DNA of 64,000 bases from Glandiceps talaboti (taxonomy: Eukaryota; Hemichordata; Enteropneusta; Spengelidae). The position numbers and the translations under genes were made by a program. A model generated the notes under the pieces. It did no database searches. It was not told the origin of the DNA and saw nothing but the letters and a program-made list of their open reading frames with translations. Positions 14,689 to 46,200 of this stretch are shown here, one piece after another. Every line of letters begins with the position of its first letter. Within the stretch, counting starts at the first letter, position 1. The DNA lies in NCBI RefSeq assembly GCF_964340395.1, contig NC_135561.1, forward strand, positions 17,037,865-17,101,864, in the 5' to 3' direction.

Positions 14689-16131
14689 AAACAGACTGAT
14701 TGGACTTTCACAATCAAATAATTACTTCATTAAGATGCATGTATCTGTTGACAACATGTTGTTCAATTTCGACACAGACTCAAATGTTATGTAATAATCA
14801 TACTAGAAAGAAAGACGGTGACACGTTTTATTTTCCTCGGCACTGTTATCACTATATACTAGAGTAATAGCGCTAGAATTTCCATTATTGTTATTATTCA
14901 CGACCTTTATTTTATCCTCGACAAAAAAAACGTAGTCATTTATCATTAGATTTTAAAGTGTAGTGAACTGTGATATAGGGAAAGACGCAGTATTTGTTGC
15001 TTGAGCACTGAATATATAGTAGGTCATTTCCATACGTAACGTCGCACTTTAACAGCCAATCCACCAATGACGTCATTGTTCCGTATAGGCCTATGCATAT
15101 TCTGAGAATTTTATATACAGTAGTGTATTTACCATGCATTTCATATTGCTTCTATCCAATCCCGTCCACTAGGAGAGTAGTTAATTTTTTTCGCAATTGT
15201 AATAGTTGCAGAAAGTGACTGTATGTTGAGAAATAGAACCAGTTACAGGTAAACTTTGTAACCTGTTTGAAGTGTGAGGACTGAGAAATCTCATAATTTT
15301 TATTGATGTTGATATAACGAGCGTGGAATTCTTTTAAATCATCCCAATGATTCCTGGCTCTGGTGAGTTGTAATATTAAACAATTGTTGTTTTGTTTTTT
15401 CTTGTTGTTAGTTTGTTCTTTTTTCTTTGCAATGCGTTCATTATCAACGACCAGTGGACAGTGTTTTGCAAAGGTTTGCTAATCCCGCCAGCGAACACTA
15501 AAATGAAACCGTATCACGTACGGGGCCACATTGACATACATTAACAGTCATGCGCAGAAGTATTTGTATTAAATGAATACCTGGAAAAATATGTCGTATG
15601 TGTGACGAGACTTACGAAGAAAACTGATCGTGTTCTTACTAAACGAAAACCAGCTTCGTCAAAAGTCGCCTTTTGTCACACGACCTTGCCCTAACGTGAC
15701 CTTCAAGTTTCCATAGCGACTACAATGACAAAATACTTTAATGGTCACACAGCTACCTAGCGCATGCTCAGAGTCCTTCATTGAAATCAAGCAGATCGAA
15801 ATACAATGCTGGTACATGTAGTGAATTGAAATATGCAGACGTTGTACAATATGCTTAATTAAGTATCAAACTACACCTCCTTGTATCGATCAAAAGTCTT
15901 GGATTTGACACTTTCTGAATAATTTACAAAGATCAAACAGTGTCTGGTCTAACAATGCAGTCAAAATAAGTTTGTTAAATATTTTTTATTGTCATAAAAT
16001 GATGCTTTTAAAGAGACATCAGGCCAATAACAGAGGCATTCATGGGAAATATATGAACCACAAAGCTTCCAGGAATGTTATAGGTGTTGCATATTAGTAG
16101 CACATTCGGGAACACGTTTAGCCGACCGCCA
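14689..16131. other. Intergenic, no gene seen
   Basis: No recognisable coding sequence and no AATAAA close to the copy 2 stop. A 14-base perfect palindrome, CAATGACGTCATTG (15065-15078), contains a CRE-like TGACGTCA core. Confidence 0.4.
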
Positions 16132-16290
16132 AGTACACTTCAAGGACTTCTGCTACTACGCTATTCCGTTATCCTAAACTGCCATTTTTTTTTGAAATTT
16201 CGCTAAAGTTTCCATCAAAAATGTAAAGAAAACAAAATGTCAGTTATGATAGCGGAATATAATGTAGTAGCGATAGTCCTTGAAGTCTAC
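16132..16290. mobile_element. Palindromic MITE, family B
   Basis: The left arm (16132-16183: CACTTCAAGGACT, GCTACTACG, TATTCCG, TATCCTAA) is matched in reverse by the right arm (16241-16290: GACTTCAAGGACT, GCTACTACA, TATTCCGCTATCATAA). The spacer of about 57 bases carries a poly-T run and AAATTTCGCTA. The decayed copy at 8107-8375 shares arms and core. Confidence 0.8.
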
Positions 16291-16539
16291 AGGTAAGCTA
16301 GCTTGAATTACACGCTCACTACACCTTCGTTTCACTGTTAATTAGTGACGTTATTAAAGGAGTAACAATTGAAATCGCTGATATCGTGTATTGTGACCGC
16401 ATACTTACTAAGTATTTAGTAATCAGCAGAACATAATTTATACATATGATATATTTCTTTTTCACACACCCCCCCCCTTACGAACATGAATAATAATTGA
16501 CACCATTTGCAATGTACTGTTTAACTATCCCTCTCTCTC

Positions 16540-16640
16540 GCATCGACGTTATATTCTGTCATTCAGTCAAGTTTTATTTAAAACTTGATGTCACAATCCA
16601 GAAGAAAGTAAACAATACACCCCCTTGTGTGCGCGTGCGC
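16540..16640 (+). repeat. Dispersed ~100-base repeat with (CT)n tail, copy 1
   Basis: This is almost identical to 23524-23626: both start GCATCGACGTTATATTCTG and end GTGTGCGCGTGCGC, then run directly into a long (CT)n array. The arrangement resembles a SINE-like or MITE-like unit with a simple-sequence tail. Confidence 0.8.
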
Positions 16641-16871
<231 letters not shown>

Positions 16872-17300
16872 GCTAACCAGGGTATCAGTATGAATTTTAA
16901 CTCTCTTTAAATAAAGGTTTGATAAGTAAACTACAATGTATCTACGTATAACACAATATCCAAGAAACGAAATCTCATGGAGATCCTCTCGTATAAATAC
17001 TTCGTAAAGTAAGGTAGCCATTTTTTTAAAACTCTCTTGTTGCAATTGTTTTCTTTCCCATGTATATACAATGACTGGTCTGTAAACTTTTACTCAACAA
17101 CTAAGACGGAAATATACCGAGAGTATTGAGAGAAATTAATGTTTTTGGCACGTTGAGGGCGCTCTTGTATGGCGCGTAACAAGTGAATAATATCATACTG
17201 GTGAGAAGCTATATAAATGATGAGATATATCTGTAAAGACATGAACACCAAAAGAAAGCATGACCAGAACGTTCGCCATACAAGTAGGAAACAAACTTCA

Positions 17301-17366
17301 CATGTATGTATGTATGTATGTATGTATGTATGTATGTATGTATGTATGTATGTATGTATGTATGTA
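17301..17366. repeat. (TATG)n microsatellite
   Basis: A near-perfect TATG run followed by GTAC repeats and a GATGGGTG-type stretch to about 17400. Confidence 0.93.
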
Positions 17367-17892
17367 CGTACGTACGTATGGATGGGTGGATGGGTGGACA
17401 GACGTGCAGACGGACGTTAGTTTGTTATTAGTTGGCTTGTTAGCTTGTGCATGCGAGCATGCAAATAACCATTAGCTCTAACATTGATACAGCATGGTAC
17501 ATTGATTTCATCATACTAGTATCAACATCATGGAATCTCAGACCACTATAGAGAATCTGAGATAGAATAGACACTTTTATTAAAGTAAAAGATCCATGTT
17601 GTGTATACTATACAAACGAAAGAGTTAGTAAAGCGTCGAATGTTTCCGAGTCAAACCACGGGGGCCTGGGATTGGCCACGTTTGGAACACCCCTCATCGG
17701 GGATAGCACAGACAAGGAAGTGGGGATAGACGCATTGCAAACTGCTGAACAAATAATCTCAATAGTGTTTTCGGCTGTTCGAATTTATGTCTATATCCCA
17801 GCTAGTATGGACATATCACTTATTGACTATGTTTTGTATCGCCTTGGTTGGGTATAATTATTCGCGGTTCTTAGTAAGGCCTGACAAATATA

Positions 17893-18237
17893 TTGTGTGG
17901 TTCCGATTACGCTGAATTTTAGAATAGATGGGCCAGTATATTTTTTTATTTTATATTTCATATATTTTTTTTTCATATATGAGTGTCAAGTTCAGGTAGT
18001 TATGTTTTCCATATGGTCTCTATATGTTATTGGTTTCTTCCCATCAGATGTACAGCCATTACAGTTTTATATTGTCTTTTTTATAAGTTGAATTCAGTTT
18101 CCGCATCCACTATTTGTTGCGAGACTGCACAATTTTCGCGATTTTATTATTTTTTTTCTCGAATATATACTAGTATGGGTTTAGGGTCGGCGTGAAAACT
18201 TGTGACTAGGTGGAGTCGGGCAAGCGGAACCAAACAA
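17893..18237. mobile_element. MITE, family A copy 2
   Basis: A full-length partner of 8744-9062, with left end TGGTTCCGATTACG and right end whose reverse complement begins TTGGTTCCGCTTGC. It differs from copy 1 by indels, including about 25 extra bases near the right end, so the insertions are not recent. Confidence 0.8.
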
Positions 18238-18481
18238 TTAATTTCTTTAGGCATAATGGAGGAAGGGGGGGGGAACGCATGTCCACATTAACGTTTTTGG
18301 ACACAATCGAAACACTGAAATGGGTGGGTGTGTAGCCATATGAGTTTCGAAGAGCCGCAGTGCATTTTACATACGATATTCACGGAGCATCGCGTCAAAT
18401 GAAAACAGTCCGAACAATAGTAAGGATTTGAAAAGTTGTAGATAACAACGGTGACGGTATATTTTGAATATTCGAAAATAG

Positions 18482-19540
18482 CTCAGAACATGAATTTACC
18501 ATGAATTTACCATGAATTTATTGGGGTAGGAAGCCAATCGGGCTTTTAAAGACCCCTTACTGTTCTGAGGTGGTGATCAACAAATGCCTTAAACTGATTA
18601 ACTGATGAAGCAGTAATAGCTGACTCCGGTAAACTGTTCCAAATATCAATGACTCTGAGACTGAAGAAATGTTTGCGAATGTCAAGCCTTGAGCTGACCT
18701 TATATAGTTTCAAACTATGACCTCTAGTTTTAGTTGAAGAAACTTGAAAGAAAATTGCTGGGTCTATTCGAGTAAGTCCGCGGAAGATTTTAAAGACTTC
18801 TAACAAATCCGCCCTAACTCTTCTTGTTTCCAATGTCATCAAGTTTAAAGACTGCAATCTGTCCTCATACGCCAAACTCCGCAGACCTGGAATCATTCTA
18901 GTAAAGCGACGCTGCACTTTTTCAAGCAAAACAATGTCCCGCTTCGTATAAGGAGACCACACTGGCGAGGCATAGTCTAAATGCGGACGAACTAAAGACT
19001 TATAAAGCGGTATTAAAATATCCTTAGATTTGAAAGTAAAGGTCCACTTGATCATCCCAAGTACACTATTGGCCTTCTTTACCTTTTCCGCTATATGTGT
19101 CCGGGGGTTGAGTGATTTGTGTATTACTACTCCCAAGTCCTTTTCATAGTCCACGACGGAGAGTTTATTTCCACTCATAACGTACTCGTAGTCCGGATTA
19201 TTATAACCAACATGTATGACTTTGCATTTGCCCACATTAAACAACAGCTGCCATTCATGTGACCAATCTACCAATGTTTCCAAATCATTCTGTAGTAAAA
19301 GCGCATCTTCCTTGGATCCAATACATTGTATTAGTTTGTATCGTCTGCAAATTTCAACACTTTACTTATAATGTTCTCATCAATATCATTTATATAAATT
19401 AGAAAAATTTCCGGTCCTAGTACAGATCCCTGTGGAACACCGCTTAACACACTTTTCCAGTCAGACGTATTGCCATTTAGAATGACTCGTTGTTCCCTGT
19501 CCTTCATGATCAGTTCTGTGTCAGTATTCAGACGCTACGT
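18482..19540 (-). mobile_element. 5'-truncated CR1/Jockey-type non-LTR retrotransposon
   Basis: Reading the minus strand, the fragment starts inside the reverse transcriptase domain. SGVPQGSVLGP lies at about 19412-19444 and the catalytic FADD at 19340-19351, followed by an in-frame stop at 19331-19333. The frame resumes shifted by one and runs open to a stop at 18546-18548, through VRPHLDYASPVWSP and the C-terminal WNSLPESAITASSVNQF region. The 3' end carries about three tandem copies of an 11-mer (CATGAATTTAC on the plus strand, 18489-18520), like the short tandem 3' tails of CR1-type elements. Truncation, stop and frameshift make it a dead copy. Confidence 0.85.
18546..19283 (-). pseudogene. 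Reverse transcriptase C-terminal fragment
   Basis: This 245-codon open part of the retrotransposon remnant covers the thumb and C-terminal region downstream of the FADD motif. It starts from an internal methionine and lacks the catalytic aspartates, so it cannot be an active enzyme. Motifs: KDLGVVI, VRPHLDYASPVWSP and WNSLPES. Confidence 0.8.
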
Positions 19541-19750
19541 TTCGCGCGTCTGTTATTAGATCATGACTAGCGCCACCTACGGCTATTTTTGCTATTGTCT
19601 GTTGCTCTTGTTTTAAGTGCACCGCGTTCAGTGGTGTGTCGCTAAATAAAATATTTTTACACTAACGACAATATTGCAAAGTCGAAAATATACATTAGTA
19701 GAAATTGTAATATATTTTATTTTGGGATTTCTCGTGGTTTATATTTCCAG

Positions 19751-19819
19751 TACCAAAAACCTGTTTCAGAGATGCCGGGACCGGAGATACAGGATTTGGG
19801 GGAAGTGACTTTTTCAAAG
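19751..19819 (+). other. Possible orphan exon
   Basis: After an acceptor-like TTTATATTTCCAG, 23 codons are open (YQKPVSEMPGPEIQDLGEVT and three more) up to a weak donor AAG|GTCCGT. Composition is protein-like, but I find no partner exon. Low confidence. Confidence 0.2.
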
Positions 19820-20239
19820 GTCCGTGAACCATAAATAAATGTAACTAACAAAATATATTTCGCCTTTGTTCTCTTTTAAATTCATTATCCCTGCCACATG
19901 CGAATCAGCAACTGAGTTGTATCATGCCTCACATATACGATGTTCGACGGAAATAGCAACATACGGTCAACGTTCGTGGGATGGTTTTATAGTACTGGTA
20001 TCACTAGTAATATACGACATACATATGTGTACGTGTGAAAGCGCAGTGTGGGGGCTTGCTTGTGAAAAGATATTTTATGGCATATGTATATTGCCGATCA
20101 AAGAACGGTTTTAATGGAAGCGAGAATTTTGTTTTACTTAATTCGATCGACTAGCGCAACGCTCCTCGGAAATACAGTTATGCTACGTTCAAGTCTCCAG
20201 GACTTATTTGTATAGTAAAATACACATGTATATTTTTTA

Positions 20240-20247
20240 AAGACACA

Positions 20248-20291
<44 letters not shown>

Positions 20292-20299
20292 CTCACTCA

Positions 20300-20339
<40 letters not shown>

Positions 20340-20458
20340 AAACAAACACACGCACACACACACACACACATACATACATACATACATACATACATACATA
20401 CATACATACATACATACATACATACATACATACATACATACGTACATACACACACACA
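20240..20458. repeat. Compound (ACGC)n, (AC)n, (TACA)n microsatellite
   Basis: ACGC repeats change to AC with ACTC interruptions, then to TACA repeats (about 20370-20442). Confidence 0.95.
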
Positions 20459-21058
20459 TTGAGGACATTTTCCTTTTATAAAACTAAAAATGAGATGATA
20501 ATGAGACAAAAAATGTCCCAAGGGACCGGTGTGTCAGTCTTCATTTAACGGTTAAGGAGTTGATTATCTATCACCAATTTGCCGTTTACACATAGGTGGC
20601 GGAGAGCTCTCTCCAACGTCTATCTGGTTTACTACACAGCAGAGTCAAACCCTGGAATGCCTAAGTTATCATTTTCTTCTAAGTATTCGTTTAAAGAAAA
20701 AAAAAACAGATTGACAAGCTTTAAATTATTGAATTCAAACCAGAAGTTAGTAGTATCTTATTAAATATAATTGGTGAAACCATATATTATTGAGTTTTTG
20801 TAGAGAAATTGTATTTTAGCTATCAATTCAAGAAGTGTTGGTGTGGTAAATGAACGATATGGATTATTGTAACGAAATACAATATGTTAGAGTCTAGTGA
20901 TTTTATGATAGTGACATTAGGATTATAACATACATAAATAATTTTTAGAATTAATGAATAAATAAATAAATAATCCCTAGCCCAATGAATACCACCCCTA
21001 CCCCACCCCATCCAAGTATTATATTTCACTTATAACAACTTTATAAAGAATACATAAG

Positions 21059-21126
21059 TAAATAAAACACAAACACAAACACAAACACAAACACAAACAC
21101 AAACACAAACACAAACACAAACACAA
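21059..21126. repeat. (ACAAAC)n hexanucleotide repeat
   Basis: About eleven perfect copies of ACAAAC. No gene was recognised between 19820 and 25331; small open frames there have no supported domain. Confidence 0.95.
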
Positions 21127-23083
21127 AATGGATACTAACTATAAATAAACTTATTTGCGTATATAACGATTCTCTTTCTTTAAAACCAAGACCACAGTTG
21201 TTTTGAAAAGTAGCCAGGGCAACATCATTATAATTGAAGCCGTCGTCACTGTATCAAGTATGCATGTCATGTAGTTGTTTTTGGTACAGTCAGACTGCTA
21301 CAATGTGACACTCCCAGACATGGTTTATTTGGTACTCACAGACATGGTTCATTTAGTACACTGTCAGTCAGACTATTAATACAATGTAATGCTCACAAAT
21401 ATGGTTTATTTGGTACAGACAGAATGTTACAATGTAACACTCACAGACATGGTTCAAGTTATTTGGTGGAAACATTGTTTTGAATAATGTTTCAGCCATT
21501 GTGTTTGTTGTCTAGGAAAAACACCAACTGTTTTTGGTATTGATAATGTTATGTCTGCTAACCTTATCACTTTAGTGAAAGGCTGTTGCAGTTATACACT
21601 CGTAAAGTTACTACAGATTCATGAATAGACACCAAGGCGTGCATTGAGCGGTGTTTTCAAAGGTAAAGATCAATAGTTGGTTCAATATGTTGATATTCTG
21701 TAGATTATATAGCTATTTTTCAACAACAAAAAAACTGTGATCAAAATCCATTGTTGATTATTCAGTGACACCTAGTGAATCTTAATCATTGCATACAATA
21801 CTATTAAACGACCAGTTTAGAATTGAGAGGACCGTTCGTTAAAGGGTGGCGTGTTTGTTGAAAATATGGAAGTGTCATCGATGCTGTTTACCACAAGTCA
21901 TCAGACCCGCAGTGCAAGCCATATATGTATGGTTTAGGCAACGGTTGAAGTGATGTACAGTCAGCTTACAATTCTGTCTTGTGTGTACACTCAGACAACC
22001 ATTTCACTTCAGACAAAATTCTCCACCAGTGTACAGGATTTTGTGCCGATATATTTGACATAGGGTGGTTACTGGTGTGTTTTGGAATACCTACTTTCAT
22101 CGGTGTAGATATATCAGTGACTTTAGGTAGAAAGAGAGACCAGTCTTATAATTTGTTCTAACCAACTTTCATGAAAACCACATACAGATTATTTACAATG
22201 GAACGGAGGAAAAAAGTTCCACCTGTTACGACTCCACTGAGGACACCGATTTTTCTGAATAGCAGAAACAAAAGAAATTTATATACAGATCACCTACACA
22301 AGTTGATAATTACTTGATGTTGAAAAGTATACGTAGTTTATGGCACGAGTATTATTTAGCTGTTAGGACACTTATATGCAAAATTTACAACTTTCTTTTT
22401 GATTCATGCCCATCTTTTTGCTATATAATACTCAATATTAATCATAATAATAACATGTCTAGAAATCCGACTGATTTCAAATAAGTACTCTCTCCTTCCA
22501 CCAAAAATCGCAGAAACCAATGAAAAATGGTATTCAGATATTCATCACTAACAATTCTACGGTTTGAAAATTTCAAAAAATCTTTCCATCTGTACACTGG
22601 TGAGAATTGACTGAAATAAAACAGCTAATGTATTAGCATACAAGTCAGATAGAATATTGTGGGATATTCGGCGTGTGTGACTCGGGTGTGAAGCTTCTGT
22701 CTTCATTTAATTCACATGAGTGAGGCACGACACGACACTGGAAATCCTACCTGAGGTAGGATTCAGGATAGTTTGAAGCCCGTGTAGACGCAAACGTGTC
22801 CTGAAACCGTCCTGAAACAGTCCTGACTTAGGACACCTTTTTGAGAGGTTTCCTGAAACCGTTCTCACTTCGTCCCATTGTAGCACTGAAACATGACACA
22901 TTTGCATTTTTCTTCTGACTTTATTCTGTTGCCGCTTCTATCAATAATTATGATTCACTGTCCGTCGAAAAAAAATATCAAAAATTGACTTTTGGGGTCA
23001 CCAAAGCTTAAGGGACTGCATCTCCGATCATCAAATCACCGTCACCTTTGTTTGTCAACGTGGTGTTCTTCAAAAAAATGTTC

Positions 23084-23523
23084 GTTAAATCACCCGACGC
23101 TTTCGAAAAATTTACAAGAAAAATTCCAATCTTTGATTGGTAGATAGTATTAATTGCATTAGCTTTAGATTGTCTTTTTGTTGTGTGAATATTTCACACT
23201 GTACACATACACAAACAAAAGCAACGCCAGTCGTGAGCAACTTTTCAACTTTCTTCAAACATGTTTATTTAATTAAACAACCATCACAATTAATGATACA
23301 CATATCAACCAAGTTCATCAAAGAAGTTACACAAACATAAGTTAAGAAAAATTGCATTAAACAAATTAACACTGAACACAGTCCCCTCGAGAAGTATTTA
23401 ATCTTGTAGTGACATTTTGAAATGTGTTAAAAACTCGCCCATTGTTGGCAGTCATGTTAAATAATCCGATACCTTAGAAAATTTGTCAAGAAAAATTACA
23501 ATCTTTGGTATATAGTTTTCATT

Positions 23524-23528
<5 letters not shown>
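23084..23528. repeat. Diverged direct repeat pair next to the (CT)n-tailed unit
   Basis: The segments 23084-23160 and 23455-23528 share GTTAAAT, GAAAA, TTACAAGAAAAATTCCAATCTTTG-like sequence and ATTGCAT in the same order. The second copy runs directly into the dispersed repeat at 23524. Confidence 0.6.
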
Positions 23529-23727
<199 letters not shown>

Positions 23728-25331
23728 CTTTCATAAATTCAGTCCTACCATTGAATATCTAATCTACACACAGCGAAGTTTAACTCCCACATAAAACAGA
23801 GCACTCGAAAGTAAAACACACATGATTCATTTTTTACAAGCTTACAACATAGACCCTCCAGCACCCACGTGGGTGGAGGTGGAAGGTCTATGCTTACAAT
23901 AACACAAATCAACTTACTAAAGGTTATCACAAACACCTTTTTGTAGAAAAAATCTAGAGAATACAAAGTATAGACCAGTTCAAGGTAATAGCGACTAACC
24001 AGAACGTACTTTCTTTTACAAAAAAAACCACACACTTCTTGTGGAATAAGTCACATCATGGCACAAATTACTGTAAATCTTGAATTTTTGACTACTAGAA
24101 AATTTTGCGATTTAGTTCAGCTAGTTCTCAAACACCGATTGTTACAAATTGACAAACTTGTACATTGTGTTCATGTACAAGAAGGCATTCTAGTCACTAC
24201 TTATTTTTTTTTCCAGCGAAATAAACGAAAACAGGTCAGTAGTGAAAACTTCCAGGTTTACAGTGCATTCGACTAATAGAGTTTGTTATTGTTAGTACGA
24301 TAAAGCGTCATTCAAACATGCCAGGCAGGAGATTGTAGCCAAGCCCAATTCTTATTCGCTAGTGAACAATACAGATAATGCATAAATTTGCATATATTAA
24401 CATAATATGTACAGTTTAGTCATGACAAACAAATTTAAAGACGTCGGCAAAAAAACGACGAGAAAAACAATCTAGAAACAGTCTTGCAAACTGCATAAGG
24501 GTCGAAATATACACATACTAAGTTACACGCCAGTCTTTTAGGTTAACACACCGCACAAACAGCACAACATAATTGGTTGTCATGGCAACGATATTTTTTT
24601 TACTCAATCTGGAATTTTGAAAGGTTAGTTTTAAAAAGGTAAACTGTTTATCAACAGTATCAACAGTAAGTAAACGTTTTCACAGTCTGATTTATATATC
24701 GATTATTTGATTGGTTAATCAATACAAACATAAAAACACATTTTTGATTTTTTTAATATAAAGTTGGAATTTTTTCGTGACCATTTTTTTTTTGCTTTCA
24801 GCACACAGTGCAGCTACTCCTGGCATCGTTTGTTTTTAACAATTGAATCGAGACTAGGAACAATTTCTTTTTTTAAAGTTGCACATGCATCAAACTTTGT
24901 GTAAATAGCCGTCATCGTTAAAGCACGGAACTTCTCCAAAATTATCCATACATAGAGAAACGCTGTTCGTCTCATAATTTCCCTAGTCGGAGGCGTAGCG
25001 AAATGTGCGTGGGACTCGATAGATGCGTAGTCAAATGTCGTTTAAGTCACACCAAGGCATGAGGTCAAAGGTCGTCAAATTACATTGCGTCAAGAATTGT
25101 TCATGTTTGCTACGTTTTAAGCATTAAGTAATCCAAAAATTTAGAACTGCAAAAAAAGAGTATATTCTGGGATGTACATGAACTGTGCACTGAATATCTG
25201 ATATAGTACAAATAATTTTTAAAATGCAAAAAAAAAACACACGTAATGCTGATGAATAGCTCGTTATACCTTTGTAAGGTGATAAGTTTTCGTCTTGAAG
25301 GGTTCAATTTTGTCACAGAGAAACAAAGCTG

Positions 25332-25337
25332 TTTATT
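25332..25337 (-). terminator. Poly(A) signal of the SNAG zinc-finger gene
   Basis: TTTATT on the plus strand is AATAAA on the minus strand, about 115 bases after the stop codon at 25452-25454. Confidence 0.6.
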
Positions 25338-25451
25338 CCGAGAAAGACAAAGTCTCATTGTCCCAAGTCTGTTTTGCTATGGCATATCAACAGTCAAGTG
25401 TTCGGTGGTAGAAAATCGAACGTTTACACAGTAACGTCTCCCCGGTAGTAC

Positions 25452-43237
<17,786 letters not shown>

Positions 43238-46200
43238 GTTTGAATCCAACAGGTGGTTCGTTTTGTGTCGATTAAAGGCAATGCTCTCCAACTCTCCCCT
43301 TCGATCCTTCTCACTCGTTCAGCTTAGGTTCTGGAACAACGACAGCTAGTATAGTCGTCACTCTCGGCGAAAGCAGGGTTTAATTACAGGTCCGTAGCAG
43401 AGTCCCCGTGGGTGAACACTAAGTCCTGGTAAGATTGAAAAGGAATAAGGGGACAACAGTCACAATACAGTTTTACCACATGACGCAACACTATTAAGAA
43501 TTTATGATGTTGGACTTGGGGGAAACGATGAGAATACACTACGTGTAGCTCGGCTGACTTGTCAAAAAAATGAAACACTTCCCCGTACTTTTCTTACATA
43601 CTCTCCGCGGTTCATTTCACACACGCATAAAATTACCATACATCTTATTGTGCGGCGTAAAACAACAACCGAAAACCTGTCCAAGAATGCTGCACTTGTT
43701 ATGCAGAGTAGGGTAAAAGTAACACAGGGAACGGCCGCTCGGGTCGATTTTCCCTCGTGCCTTATATTCCTTGTGTGACGTACCCAAACCGATCTTCTGT
43801 CATCCTGTATTTAAAAAACTCACAATATTTCTACACCTACCTACAAGCACCGTAGAAACTAAAAGTTGAAAAACGAAAGAAGCGACCAGCTAATAACTTA
43901 GTTATCCGCGTTAGACTGGCTTCTCACTGAACTCCTCCAGGCCAGAGACTTTGGTGAAATGAACCGGCAGTTTTGGCCGCGCCTCCCAGTGACGGTGTCT
44001 TCGCTTTTCTTTTTTCTTAACTGTCATTCACACCATATGCATATGTTACGTATCCCTACCCCTCGACTTCTTTTTCATCGCTTAAACGAAATACCGATCG
44101 AATTAGCCAAATGTTTGAGAAGGACGCTCTCATTAAACTCGTGGGGGTGTTGGGTTTAACTTACTGAGGGACGCTTTCCACCCAATTTGAGAAGCCAGCC
44201 TTACGTGAATCCGAAGTGAAAGTGACTTTGCCAAATTTTGAACGCAGCAACTGATCAAATTTTATAAATATAATGCACTTTTAAATTCTAAGTCGGCTAA
44301 AAGTAATGTTTAATTAATGCAGCTACAGTATCGCTGTTAGGTGGGAAAGTTGCATGGAAATTGCACACTCAACTGCGAGCCGCGTGGCTTTATTGTGATG
44401 CGGTCTCTTCACAAATTTCAAAAGAGATAAATTGGGCAATGATCTATACTTGGCTGTGAACTTGAGAAGAAACCTTCCTAAACGACATGAACAATGCTAC
44501 CATGCATAGCAACAGTACGATAAGCCCTGACCCATATTTGAGATATCTAATCGAAATGTCTCATTTTTATAACATTATGAATGACAGCCCCGTATTTTCA
44601 CATGGTTCGAAACTGTTATTACGTCAATATTTAACTTTCCCCCATGTCTAAACAGAATTGTGTCGTGAATTTCAAGAAAGTGGAAGCTTGGATGATTTTT
44701 TTTAACTCTGATAATAAACGTCGAATTATATAATATTTGTACTGGTTTTGGTCTACACTGTTCGTTTCAACATGACAGAACAAGTTCGCTCCTGAGGGCA
44801 AAGTGGTTATTCTGTTCTACTTTCTTGTTTGTTTTATATATATAAAGATCTTAGAGTGGTCCCTCTGGCTAGGACTAGACAGGCGTTTTCCCCCCTCGAT
44901 GGAAGTAGTAATAGAGGGTGCCAAACTTCATTATGTTAATTACATTCACCTATACATAGCATGATGTGCGATGTACATTCTGTTGATTTTCACCATTCCC
45001 CGATTCTTTAAACAATAGAAGGACGTAATGGGATTGGCGAAGAATATATTGGTTGTCGTACAGAACAGTAGAGAATAGCCACCCCTTTGTCCCCCGCCTT
45101 TCTCTCAATTAAGACCCTCATGCCAAAGTCTTAAAAGAATGACCGAACATGATCCGCCCGAAAATGACTCAACATAAGACAACACTCTATCATCGACTTG
45201 TTTGACGTCGAAATCCTCATTGAATGTGGTTTATGTTTCCAAGCGGGATTTCGACAGATGAGTCAGGCACTGGGTTGAAAAGTTAAATTTAAGAAAGCAA
45301 TTTAAGGATACAATCCCGACAGTCAAAACAATACATTCGATAATATCGTGTGTCCGTCATCGCGATAACGTGTGGTTGTCTGTTCTGATATGGTCTAATC
45401 AACAAATGATGTTATTAGTCCATTCGTATAAAATATGATTTATTTCGAATGTGTACTCGATTTTCTTTTAAAAAGGAGGAACAATTTTTCTGTCCACGGT
45501 AAACATAAATTTACATACACTCAAAGGTAACGCGTATACATCATTTGAAATGTCGTCAACTTCTGTATTGGCCAATTGCAAGTGGAGAGTGAGAACGAGA
45601 ACGCGTCGGGACATGATTAGCACCTGCCGTAATCGCCAAAATTCCATGTCACAACTCGTCACATTTCTCAGACATAAATAATATGTTCCCAAACTTTTTT
45701 TTTTTAAATTACAGAAGGCTTTCTGGGAGGTCTTATACCTGTTAATTCTAATTCGCTTGACCAAACATCGTGGACGTGTCTTATCATATTTTTACTATTT
45801 TAAAAACAAGGTCCCACCGTTGTACTTTTGCTTTGAACAGATTAACTCAATTATGGCGAGGGACTAATTTGATTCCACAGACTTGTCGGTCAGCAGAGCC
45901 ACCCTTAATCAAGTCCTGGTTCATTTATTACTACCCAATTTACACGTTTGGAATCTTTAAAATCGATAACACTATATATATATATAAAATGTATAGTGGC
46001 GAAGGTCATACGTTGCTATGTGTATGGTGTTGATAATTTTTTTTTGCTTGCCAGGTATAAGTACCGCTGTGCTGTCTTATCGCCTCGCCCCATGCCAACT
46101 ACATAAATTGTTTCCATTTACGCTAGTGATGGGCATTTGTCCAAAATCAATAAAACAAAAAACAGTGAAGCTCTCTTTTTTTTTCTCTTACAATATAGAA

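Noticed and set aside
15065-15078. CRE-like perfect palindrome CAATGACGTCATTG
   Set aside because: A 14-base palindrome is striking but isolated, about 380 bases past a gene end and with no promoter nearby. Another TGACGTCA lies at about 8591.
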